Both the position numbers and the translations under genes were made by a program. The notes below the pieces were generated by a model, which did no database searches, was not told the origin of the DNA, and saw nothing but the letters and a program-made list of their open reading frames with translations. DNA of 39,694 nucleotides from Timburyella sp030842085 (GTDB lineage: Bacteria; Bacillota; Clostridia; Oscillospirales; Acutalibacteraceae), in the NCBI GenBank assembly GCA_030842085.1, contig JAUUSE010000016.1, positions 1 through 39,694 on the forward strand, given 5' to 3'. This document shows positions 1 through 5,825 of this stretch, one piece after another; the stretch's first letter is position 1, and the number at the start of each line of letters is the position of its first letter.

Positions 1-257
1 ACATTGAAAAGGGACGCAAGCCGGTGCCGGATGAAATATTGGAGCAGCTGCCAAGGCTTCTGCTTTTAGATGAAGCAGAAACAAACGAAATGTACGATTT
101 AGCTGCTAAGTCGCGCAATACCATCAGCGCAGACCTGCCGGATTACATAATGAAAAAGGATATTGTACGCGCGGCGCTTCGGACGGCTAAAAAGCATAAT
201 GTCACAGATAAACAATGGGAAGACTTTATTAGACGTATAACAAAGGATAAGGAGTAA
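1..257 (+). CDS. XRE/cI-type transcriptional regulator, 3' part only
   Basis: The reading frame is open from the window edge (first full codon at 3) to the stop at 255-257, so only the last 84 residues are seen. The visible part begins IEKGRKPVPDEI, which matches the end of an HTH_3 DNA-binding domain, where recognition-helix sequence runs into I-E-x-G-x-R. The remainder is the acidic and helical tail (LDEAETNEMYDLAAKSR, then DYIMKKDIVRAALRTAKK) found on small repressors paired with ImmA-type peptidases in mobile elements; that recognition is from memory of the family. A GTG at 24 could mimic a start, but coding signal upstream of it argues against that. The next gene begins 22 bp downstream and encodes the peptidase, so the two are probably co-transcribed as a repressor/anti-repressor pair. 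A 24-bp palindrome at 909-932 is a candidate operator. Confidence 0.8.
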   Translation, partial: IEKGRKPVPDEILEQLPRLLLLDEAETNEMYDLAAKSRNTISADLPDYIMKKDIVRAALRTAKKHNVTDKQWEDFIRRITKDKE

Positions 258-279
258 TCGCATCGGAAAGGGAGTACAA

Positions 280-888
280 ATGTCAGTAATATATTATCGT
301 CCGCAGGTGCTGGAGACAATAGCCCGTCAAACCTTATGCAAATATGATTGCGGCTATTTAAATCAGGCACCTGCTGCCGTACCGATTGAAATGATAATAG
401 AAAACATCTTCCATCTGACAATCGAATATCAGTATTTAACCAACAACGCACGTGAGCTCGGCCGCATGATCTACGACAACGGAATTACGACCTACTATGA
501 CCAAGATTTAGGTGATTATGCTCTCATGCGCGTGCAGGCCGGTACTATGCTGATAGATGCTTCCCTTTTAAAAAAAGAAATGTGTGGCCGGCTGCGATTT
601 ACGCTTGCACATGAATTGGCGCATTATATAATTCATAAACGGATATTCTGCGGCACAGGCGTTGCAGCGGCTCTTTACAATAACAATGCCGATGAAGACG
701 CGATGGAATGGCAGGCAAACTATCTTGCCAGAGCTATCCTTATGCCGAACGGTCAGATAAAACGATGCTTTTACGCATTGCGGCCTTTATGTATAAGCGA
801 AAGTGAATTTATAAAGCAAATAGCAGCTATCTTTGAAGTTTCAAAACAGGCGATGAAAATTCGACTTAAAGACTTTGGTCTTATTTAG
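280..888 (+). CDS. ImmA/IrrE-family metallo-endopeptidase
   Basis: The 202-residue protein carries the zinc-protease motif HELAH at residues 111-115 within FTLAHELAHYIIH. A further glutamate, E143 in the EWQANYLARAILMP block, is the expected third metal ligand. This HExxH plus E-x-x-A-N-x-x-A arrangement is diagnostic for ImmA/IrrE peptidases (Peptidase_M78). In ICEBs1 and many phages such enzymes cleave the partner XRE repressor to induce the element. Here the gene directly follows the repressor-tail gene, with a good ribosome site (AAGGGAG) before ATG 280. The likely role is cytoplasmic control of the mobile element's repressor. The pairing and motifs are seen; the substrate is inferred. 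Confidence 0.9.
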   Translation: MSVIYYRPQVLETIARQTLCKYDCGYLNQAPAAVPIEMIIENIFHLTIEYQYLTNNARELGRMIYDNGITTYYDQDLGDYALMRVQAGTMLIDASLLKKEMCGRLRFTLAHELAHYIIHKRIFCGTGVAAALYNNNADEDAMEWQANYLARAILMPNGQIKRCFYALRPLCISESEFIKQIAAIFEVSKQAMKIRLKDFGLI

Positions 889-908
889 GTTATAAAAAAT
901 TTACATCG

Positions 909-932
909 AATATTCGCTAATTAGCGAATATT
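909..932. promoter_or_regulatory. Perfect 24-bp palindrome, candidate repressor operator
   Basis: The half-site AATATTCGCTAA at 909-920 is followed immediately by its exact reverse complement at 921-932. It lies 20 bp before the start codon of the zinc-ribbon gene and 21 bp after the peptidase stop. Perfect symmetry without a loop suits a dimeric HTH protein better than an RNA hairpin. The obvious candidate binder is the XRE regulator at the window edge; that assignment is inference. Confidence 0.5.
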
Positions 933-951
933 AAAGTGAGGAGGAAGTCAT

Positions 952-1137
952 ATGCAAATCTCAACAATACCAAAAAAGCGGTACCGGATATCCTGTGTAT
1001 GCTGTGGGAGGCTTATCAGCACCGACAGCAACAATCGTCCTTTTCGAGTAGAGGTCAGAAAGAAAGAATATGAGGAGGCATATGACAAAATAACACGCTG
1101 TCCACGATGCCAAACATGGCTCGGCGTGTTCAAATGA
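952..1137 (+). CDS. Small zinc-ribbon-like protein
   Basis: This is a 61-residue basic protein with two Cys pairs. The first is CVCC at residues 15-18, and the second is CPRC at residues 50-53, separated by about 30 residues. That spacing fits a minimal zinc ribbon that could bind nucleic acid or protein. A strong ribosome site (GAGGAGG) precedes ATG 952. The gene sits behind the perfect palindrome at 909-932, so it is probably under control of the element's repressor. No enzymatic domain is visible, and I do not recognise a named family. It may be an accessory control protein of the element. Confidence 0.7.
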   Translation: MQISTIPKKRYRISCVCCGRLISTDSNNRPFRVEVRKKEYEEAYDKITRCPRCQTWLGVFK

Positions 1138-1164
1138 AGACAGTTAAATAAAAAATAAATTCAT

Positions 1165-1280
1165 ATAACTGAGTACGAGCCTACAGCCGGAAACGCTGGT
1201 ATATAACCCAGTAGGAGCGAGCTTACGAAATGCCGACAAGTTATAGCTTTTAACGCTATGCTTGCGGCATTTTTATTTTT
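1165..1280 (+). ncRNA. Candidate attenuator-like leader RNA with terminator
   Basis: Two mutually exclusive hairpins can be drawn here: CAGC with GCTG around 1190-1199, or CTGG with CCAG around 1197-1212. A CCTAC/GTAGG outer pairing (1180-1214) supports the fold. A long intrinsic terminator follows at 1228-1280: the arm AAATGCCG..AAG..ATAGC pairs with GCTAT..CTTG..GGCATTT and is followed by TTTATTTTT. The region has no convincing reading frame. It may be the end of the upstream transcript or a regulated leader of the sigma-like gene. No known riboswitch class was recognised. Confidence 0.45.
1228..1280 (+). terminator. Intrinsic terminator upstream of the sigma-like gene
   Basis: A near-perfect stem of about 18 bp (arms 1228-1247 and 1254-1272) has a short TTTTAAC loop and is followed by a T-rich run to 1280. 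It separates the repressor/peptidase/zinc-ribbon genes from the sigma-like gene, unless it acts as a regulated attenuator. Confidence 0.75.
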
Positions 1281-1313
1281 GTCTTTTCCGCGTTAAAAGC
1301 GGAAAGGACAAAA
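1278..1313 (+). promoter_or_regulatory. Leader hairpin directly after the terminator
   Basis: The arm TTTGTCTTTTCCGC (1278-1291) pairs with GCGGAAAGGACAAA (1299-1312) with one wobble, around a GTTAAAA loop. It has no U-run, so it is not a terminator on this strand. It is one of three successive hairpins before the sigma-like gene. Confidence 0.5.
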
Positions 1314-1332
1314 TGGACGTTAGAATTCGTAG

Positions 1333-1378
1333 CCCTCCAATCAAGATGAATTTCAAAAAATTCAAATTGATTGGAGGG
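1333..1378 (+). promoter_or_regulatory. Hairpin sequestering the ribosome binding site
   Basis: CCCTCCAATCAA at 1333-1344 is the exact reverse complement of TTGATTGGAGGG at 1367-1378. An inner GAATTT/AAATTC stem (1348-1353 with 1358-1363) extends the structure. The 3' arm contains the ribosome site GGAGGG for the GTG start at 1386, so translation of the sigma-like gene would be blocked when this folds. The pairing is seen; the regulatory role is inferred. Confidence 0.65.
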
Positions 1379-1385
1379 AATAAAG

Positions 1386-1889
1386 GTGAAGTACACACCT
1401 AAAAAAATATTTATCAAGAAAAATAACGGATATGCAGAGATTACCTGTGAGGAATTCTGCAGGCGAAGGAGTACAGATAAGATTTTTGTGAGCAAAAAGT
1501 TCATTCCCATAAACTCCATGTTAATGGAGGTATCACCTGAGCAGTACGGCGACTTTTACAAACAGTGCCGCCGCCAAAGGTATTTGAAAGAGTGCGCAGT
1601 GAAAAACGGCGAAATCTCAATTGATATGCTCACAACAGACGAATTTTGCGGCGAAGAAATTCTCATTGATGAGAGCGGCAGCGTAGATGAGCTGGCAATC
1701 CAAAATGTAATGCTTGAAAAGCTCCGTGATTGTTTTGGCATGTTGACGAACGAAGAAAAGAAGCTCATCAACGAGCTTTTTGTCAAGGAGCTGACAGAGC
1801 GTGAAATTGCCGCAAGTCATGGAGTTTCGCAGGCAGCCGTCCACAAACGAAAGGAAAAAATTTTAAATAAGCTTAGAAAAATGATGTAA
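1386..1889 (+). CDS. Sigma-70 region-4-like DNA-binding protein of the mobile element
   Basis: The protein has about 167 residues from the GTG at 1386, chosen because GGAGGG lies 7 bp upstream; an in-frame TTG at 1371 lies inside the ribosome site and is unlikely. Residues roughly 108-167 form a sigma region 4 helix-turn-helix (LTEREIAASHGVSQAAVHKR) after an acidic linker. There is no recognisable sigma region 2, so it resembles the short sigma-like regulators found on Clostridial integrative elements rather than a complete ECF factor. It probably activates element genes. Its mRNA carries three stacked hairpins, the last hiding the ribosome site. A GC-rich hairpin at 1900-1933 follows the stop. 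Confidence 0.75.
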   Translation: MKYTPKKIFIKKNNGYAEITCEEFCRRRSTDKIFVSKKFIPINSMLMEVSPEQYGDFYKQCRRQRYLKECAVKNGEISIDMLTTDEFCGEEILIDESGSVDELAIQNVMLEKLRDCFGMLTNEEKKLINELFVKELTEREIAASHGVSQAAVHKRKEKILNKLRKMM

Positions 1890-1899
1890 CAGGTTATCA

Positions 1900-1933
1900 G
1901 CCCCTCACTTTTTTGGCATGAAAAGTGAGGGGC
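1900..1933. terminator. GC-rich hairpin after the sigma-like gene, possible terminator
   Basis: A perfect 13-bp stem (GCCCCTCACTTTT with AAAAGTGAGGGGC) has an 8-nt loop. The T-run on the plus strand after it is poor (AAATTATATATC), so termination is plausible rather than certain. Confidence 0.55.
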
Positions 1934-1960
1934 AAATTATATATCTTTGTCCTACGCTCA

Positions 1961-2341
1961 TTGACAACTTAATAGTACAGCGCATTTTTTACTTTCCCTC
2001 TGTTGTCGGCAAACCCGGCAAGCCACATGAGCGAACACACGAGGCGGACATCCGCCCGCGTCTTTAGGACTCAGACGGTGCGGCGCATCCGTACCGATGG
2101 CCATGACAGGCAGAGGCAACAATGTTACTTCCGTCCAGTCCTAAAGTCGAGCGTGATAAAACCGTCGCAACAAAGGAGGGCGGCTCGGAGCGATCCTCGG
2201 AGTGGTGAGATTCCAATGAGGCCAAATGCATGGCCGGAAAATGCGTTCCCTACTTGGGGCGTCGTGGACAAATACAAGTATATAACGCAAAACGATGATA
2301 CAGCACAGAGGCAGGATGTTTCTTTGCCTCTGTGCTTTTTA
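1961..2341 (+). ncRNA. Candidate structured non-coding RNA upstream of mazF
   Basis: This is a GC-richer stretch with several convincing helices. GGCGGA/TCCGCC forms a tight hairpin at 2043-2056. A long-range helix pairs CTTTAGGACT (2062-2071) with AGTCCTAAAG (2137-2146) and continues with GACGG (2074-2078) and CCGTC (2131-2135). A GGCC/GGCC hairpin lies near 2221-2234. The region ends in an intrinsic terminator at 2303-2341. A TTGACA at 1961-1966 could be a -35 box, but no good -10 follows. A reading frame can be drawn at 2003-2377, but its Arg-rich composition, the run into mazF and the RNA pairing argue that it is not a gene. It matches no RNA family I can name. Confidence 0.55.
2303..2341 (+). 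terminator. Intrinsic terminator of the structured RNA, just before mazF
   Basis: GCACAGAGGCA (2303-2313) pairs perfectly with TGCCTCTGTGC (2325-2335) and is followed by TTTTT. It lies only 24 bp before the mazF start, so mazF expression would need read-through or an internal promoter. Confidence 0.85.
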
Positions 2342-2364
2342 CTTAAACTACGGAGGAAAAACAT

Positions 2365-2724
2365 ATGCAGAAAATAAAACGCGGTGAAATTTACTATGCA
2401 GATTTATCGCCGACCATTGGAAGCGAGCAGGGCGGTATTCGCCCAGTGATAATTGTGCAGAACGACACGGGAAATTATTACAGTCCTACAACGATAGTAG
2501 CTGCAATTACCAGCAGAGAGGCAAAAACTAAACTGCCCACCCATGTGGAAATCGCAGCAAATGGCCTAAAGCAGAAATCTACTGTGCTGCTGGAACAGAT
2601 TAGAACGCTGGATAAGCTGCGGCTGACAGAATATGTAGGTGAAGCTAAAACAGAGGAAATTGAAAAAATCGATAAAGCGCTTGCCACAAGTTTAGGAATC
2701 GAATATAAAGGAGAGCTGAAATGA
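2365..2724 (+). CDS. mazF: MazF/PemK-family toxin (endoribonuclease)
   Basis: The 119-residue protein has the MazF/PemK fold signature: RGEIYYADLSPTIGSEQGG followed by RPVIIVQND at the N-terminus, then LPTHVEI and LLEQIRTLDKLRL. Members are sequence-specific ribonucleases that inhibit translation when free of antitoxin. The length is normal for the family, and a GGAGG site precedes ATG 2365. No MazE- or AbrB-like antitoxin gene lies upstream; that space is filled by the structured RNA candidate. The stop overlaps the next start (ATGA at 2721-2724), so the downstream 195-residue protein is translationally coupled and is the best protein candidate for an antitoxin or partner. Toxicity itself cannot be judged from sequence. 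Confidence 0.88.
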   Translation: MQKIKRGEIYYADLSPTIGSEQGGIRPVIIVQNDTGNYYSPTTIVAAITSREAKTKLPTHVEIAANGLKQKSTVLLEQIRTLDKLRLTEYVGEAKTEEIEKIDKALATSLGIEYKGELK

Positions 2725-3308
2725 GCGCAATAGTCAAAACATTAAAAATAAAAGTTTGGAATGAACAAAAACATCGTAATGAAATGCTTTTAGATGCTAA
2801 ATCAATTTTTAATAAGCTGAAAGAGCATCTTGAAGAAAGAAACATGCTGCCAGATGCATCTTTTGAATTCTCATACGGCAGTTATGTTGACGCAGAAAAT
2901 TATCTTCCGGATTTCGATAATGTCTCATTTATAGTTGATCTTCCAAATGACTATGGTATCGCAATGGATCTCTTATTAGATACAGAAAACGGCACAATAC
3001 GGTTTGCCTATGGTTTGAGCAGCGGCAAAGATTTAGATGCTTATCTTAAAATGAATCGCATTGCAGCCGAATGCGTGCTTTATTTGCAGGGTAACGGCCA
3101 GCAATATGAACAGACGCATAACGAACTGGTTTTAACACCTGACGAAAGCATGACTATTGGCAATTTAATTCGGTATGAAATAACGAAAACACCGGATTCA
3201 AAATATACGGATTATTTACATGGACTACTCAATAAAGTCAATGCGCCTAATGTCATAAATGAAACCATCGAACACAAAGACAACGCATCATATGAACTGA
3301 AAATGTAG
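2721..3308 (+). CDS. Unknown protein translationally coupled to MazF
   Basis: This is a 195-residue acidic soluble protein with no signal peptide or membrane segment and no family I recognise. It starts in a 4-bp ATGA overlap with mazF, which implies coupled translation and a shared function. The central region (around residues 50-110) looks like alternating beta strands (VSFIVDLP, GTIRFAYGL), and the C-terminal part is helical (SMTIGNLIRYEITK). It could be an antitoxin, a modulator of MazF, or simply an element cargo gene. Its AT-rich codon use resembles that of its neighbours. Confidence 0.75.
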   Translation: MSAIVKTLKIKVWNEQKHRNEMLLDAKSIFNKLKEHLEERNMLPDASFEFSYGSYVDAENYLPDFDNVSFIVDLPNDYGIAMDLLLDTENGTIRFAYGLSSGKDLDAYLKMNRIAAECVLYLQGNGQQYEQTHNELVLTPDESMTIGNLIRYEITKTPDSKYTDYLHGLLNKVNAPNVINETIEHKDNASYELKM

Positions 3309-3319
3309 GAGGCAGTAAA

Positions 3320-3475
3320 ATGAATAAATCCATAGCGGTAAATAACGCATCGTTTGCATATAGCCTGAATATGCTCAAGTTGCTGCTCAAAATGCAGCTC
3401 ATAAACGAGGAGGAATACAATAAAATTATTGCTGTCAGCGCCAAGTATTACGGCGTGAAAAATTATTGTGTCTAA
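3320..3475 (+). CDS. 51-residue SHOCT-like small protein
   Basis: A clear ribosome site (GGAGG) precedes ATG 3320, and the frame ends at TAA 3473-3475. The core LNMLKLLLKMQLINEEEYNKI resembles the short SHOCT-type oligomerisation motif (leucine-rich helix, then I-x-x-E-E-Y/F), and the protein ends in a YYGVKNYCV tail. It lies 11 bp after the preceding gene and 115 bp before the recombinase, in the same direction. Such tiny genes commonly precede serine recombinases in Clostridial elements. It might be a recombination accessory protein, but this is a weak inference. Confidence 0.7.
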   Translation: MNKSIAVNNASFAYSLNMLKLLLKMQLINEEEYNKIIAVSAKYYGVKNYCV

Positions 3476-3590
3476 ACTGATAATAATGTGGATTTTCGCT
3501 GGATGTATCCGAACTCCTGTGATAGTGTTGGTGTTGCCGAAAAGCTTATCGGTAATAAAGCAGCAGTGAAGCTGCAGAAAGGAAGAGAAA

Positions 3591-4715
3591 ATGAGAAACA
3601 TAACAGAAATCACCGCAAAAAGGCGGGAAACCGCAGAGCCGATACGGTTGGCAGCTTATTGCAGAGTATCCAGCGATTCAGACGACCAGAAACATTCCTA
3701 CGCTGCGCAAGTAAGGCACTACACGGAATACACTCAGAAAAATCCGCAGTATATACTTGTCGACATTTATGCGGATGAGGGCATCACCGGAACGAGTATG
3801 AAAAAGCGCGACGACTTTAATCGTCTCATGCAGGACTGCAGGAAAGGAAAGATAGACCGCATCGTCGTCAAAACGATTTCACGGTTTGCTCGCAACACCG
3901 AAGAATTTCTTGCTGCACTGCGAATGCTCTCAAGTTTAGGAATCAGCGTGTTATTTGAGGAACAGGGCATCGATACCTCAAAACTCAATGGTGAAATGAT
4001 AGTAACCCTTCCCGCTATGGCAGCGCAGCAGGAGTCGATTGCAATATCAGAAAACATGCGATGGAGCTACCAAAAGCGGATGGAATCCGGCGATTTTAAC
4101 TGCTGTTGTCCCCCATATGGCTATGATATGGAGGATGGCAATCTTATAATCAATGAATCTGAAGCAGCCATAATTCGCCGAATCTTTGATATGTATCTGC
4201 AGGGCTATGGAATAAAAGCTATTACCAATAAATTAAATGAGGATATGATACTGACACGACGTAAACAGATAAAATGGAATCAATCTACTATTCGATATAT
4301 ACTTAATAATGAAAAGTATATGGGAGATTCCATCTTACAAAAGTGGTTTACCTCTGATACCCTACCATTCCGAAGGATAAAAAATGCAGGAGAAAAACCG
4401 AAATACTATGTAGAAAACAGCAATCCTGCTATTGTAAGCCGAGAGACCTATCAAGCAGCAAAGGCTCTGCAAAAGAAAAGAAAATTAAAATCATCCGGCG
4501 AAAGAAAAAAGGACTCTCATGTTCTTATCGGGATGATGCGATGTGCTCAGTGTGGGCGAGCCTTGCGAAGACAGCTTGTTGATGGCACACACTATTGGTT
4601 ATGCACTGGCAAAGCAAGAGGCGATACTGACTGCAAAATAAGGCGGGTACATGAAAATGAAATATACTCCGCTTTTATGATGATGGCCGAAAAGCTTATA
4701 GATAATCGAAAGTAA
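3591..4715 (+). CDS. Large serine recombinase, C-terminally truncated
   Basis: The 374-residue protein belongs to the large serine recombinase family that integrates and excises mobile elements. The resolvase domain (about residues 17-160) has the catalytic serine S27 in AAYCRVSSDSD plus the active-site arginine block SRFARNTEEF (97-106). A Recombinase domain follows (about 172-280), then a zinc ribbon with cysteines 318, 321, 338 and 348. Relatives continue for roughly 130-180 residues through a coiled coil needed for synapsis control. Here the protein stops right after EIYSAFMMMAEKLIDNRK, and unrelated sequence follows in another frame. It is therefore probably inactive in integration, or altered. 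The start ATG 3591 has AAGGAAG upstream. Confidence 0.88.
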   Translation: MRNITEITAKRRETAEPIRLAAYCRVSSDSDDQKHSYAAQVRHYTEYTQKNPQYILVDIYADEGITGTSMKKRDDFNRLMQDCRKGKIDRIVVKTISRFARNTEEFLAALRMLSSLGISVLFEEQGIDTSKLNGEMIVTLPAMAAQQESIAISENMRWSYQKRMESGDFNCCCPPYGYDMEDGNLIINESEAAIIRRIFDMYLQGYGIKAITNKLNEDMILTRRKQIKWNQSTIRYILNNEKYMGDSILQKWFTSDTLPFRRIKNAGEKPKYYVENSNPAIVSRETYQAAKALQKKRKLKSSGERKKDSHVLIGMMRCAQCGRALRRQLVDGTHYWLCTGKARGDTDCKIRRVHENEIYSAFMMMAEKLIDNRK

Positions 4716-5034
4716 ATACGGATATGAGTTTATAACATGGGAAGGATCGCCAAATGATATATGGAATCGTTTTGACGTCCAAACTTCACCCAATTATGAT
4801 TATATTAAAGAACTCTTTGCCACCCGCTCCGGTCTTATAAGCAAAAATCGGGTATTTAGCCGTAAGCAACTCGAAGATCTGCACAAAAGTCTCTTTTTTA
4901 CTATAGAAAACGATATGGATTTGCCCTTTAAAGAGAAGTGGAGATTAGAAAAACTGATGTATAAGATTGCATATACTCTGCCGGAGATCCCTAATGAGGA
5001 ATCTCCGAACAACTTCTTTGAACAGAGTATGTAA
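4716..5034 (+). pseudogene. 3' fragment of an unknown gene, no start codon
   Basis: The +1 frame relative to the recombinase is open from 4702 to the TAA at 5032-5034. It has protein-like composition (KYGYEFITWEGSPNDIWNRF at the start, FFEQSM at the end) and is rich in aromatic and charged residues. There is no plausible start or ribosome site, and it begins exactly where the recombinase ends. It does not look like a recombinase C-terminus. The simplest reading is the surviving 3' part of a gene cut by integration or by a deletion. I do not recognise the family. Confidence 0.5.
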
Positions 5035-5036
5035 TC

Positions 5037-5090
5037 AAACACCATTGAAATCTAAACGCGTTAGATTCGAAGAAGCTGGTGTTCAATGGC
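5037..5090. repeat. CACCATTGA-type hairpin repeat, copy 1
   Basis: The pairing is CCATTGAA (5042-5049) with TTCAATGG (5082-5089), enclosing ATCTAA/TTAGAT (5050-5055 with 5061-5066). It begins AAACACCATTGAAATCTAAAC, which is 19 of 21 identical to copy 3 at 8023. It directly follows the gene fragment at 4716-5034. Confidence 0.55.
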
Positions 5091-5137
5091 ATTAGACAAA
5101 TAGCTAATAGAATGCAAAGAAGACCTTATAAATCATA

Positions 5138-5194
5138 AAATTAAACAGTGGTTGGAGAGCTCTAAATGAAAACTCCAACCGCTGTTTAATTTTT
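5138..5194. terminator. Strong intrinsic terminator
   Basis: AAATTAAACAGTGGTTGGAG (5138-5157) pairs with CTCCAACCGCTGTTTAATTT (5173-5192) with one G-T pair, and a T-run follows. It can act in both directions and separates the element remnant from the next operon. Confidence 0.8.
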
Positions 5195-5244
5195 AAATTG
5201 GAAAAACAAATTCCATTTAAAAGACAAAATTCGACATATTCTTA

Positions 5245-5274
5245 TTGCAAATTTGGCTATAATTATAATATAAT
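5245..5274 (+). promoter_or_regulatory. Sigma-A-type promoter candidate for the membrane-protein operon
   Basis: TTGCAA (5245-5250) and TATAAT (5269-5274) are spaced 18 bp apart in a very AT-rich stretch, about 110 bp before the 145-residue membrane-protein gene. Overlapping TATAAT sequences nearby make the exact -10 uncertain. Confidence 0.45.
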
Positions 5275-5386
5275 AATATTAAACTAATTTTTAATTTATT
5301 TATTAATTTTGACAATGGCAGGAGGTGCGTAACAAAGCTAAGAATACTAGATCGCTATTATTCTGTTTTACAAGGAGGTGAACTAA

Positions 5387-5824
5387 ATGAAAGAGAAAAT
5401 ATCTAAAGTAGCATTAATAATAGGGCTGTGCATGCTGCCGGTATTTATTATAGCTATGGTGCTGCTGCTTTTCTTCAATAACTATTTGCCGGCTACTTGG
5501 GCGCCGATAGTGTTATATCAAATTATGTTTGCCTATTATTGCATAATGGCGGTAATTTTTTTGCTGGCAGTCATATTTAGGCGTATGAGCACAAAGCCGG
5601 TAAAAGTATTTTTTACTATTGGCACTTCCATGTTTTTATTTATGATTTTTTATCTGTTTTTGGCGCTTATAGCCCCGACGGGAGTTTCTTTTATCAATAT
5701 TTCACTATTAGCTACTCATATAATTTATGTGTCCTATCTGATTATAATGGTAGTCTCTTATTTGATTGTAGCAATACTGGAAATAAAAGATATGGTTAGA
5801 GCATTAAGAGAAAGAGGGAAGTAA
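5387..5824 (+). CDS. Four-helix integral membrane protein, unknown
   Basis: The 145-residue protein has four hydrophobic segments, at about residues 8-29, 40-64, 76-95 and 104-132, and positively charged ends (MKEK start, ALRERGK end). An excellent ribosome site (AAGGAGGTG) precedes ATG 5387. The gene ends one base before the start of the secreted hydrolase gene, so the two form an operon. No conserved catalytic motif or named family is recognised. It could anchor, export or protect against the neighbouring enzyme; that is speculation from the gene pairing. Confidence 0.75.
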   Translation: MKEKISKVALIIGLCMLPVFIIAMVLLLFFNNYLPATWAPIVLYQIMFAYYCIMAVIFLLAVIFRRMSTKPVKVFFTIGTSMFLFMIFYLFLALIAPTGVSFINISLLATHIIYVSYLIIMVVSYLIVAILEIKDMVRALRERGK

Positions 5825-5825
5825 A

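Noticed and set aside
2003..2377. 124-residue reading frame between the sigma-like gene and mazF
   Set aside because: It is Arg-rich with low-complexity composition, lacks a ribosome site, overlaps the mazF start and lies over strong RNA pairing and a terminator; a structured RNA explains it better.
3488..3778. 96-residue frame overlapping the recombinase start
   Set aside because: It is a shadow frame; the recombinase frame has the catalytic motif and a ribosome site.
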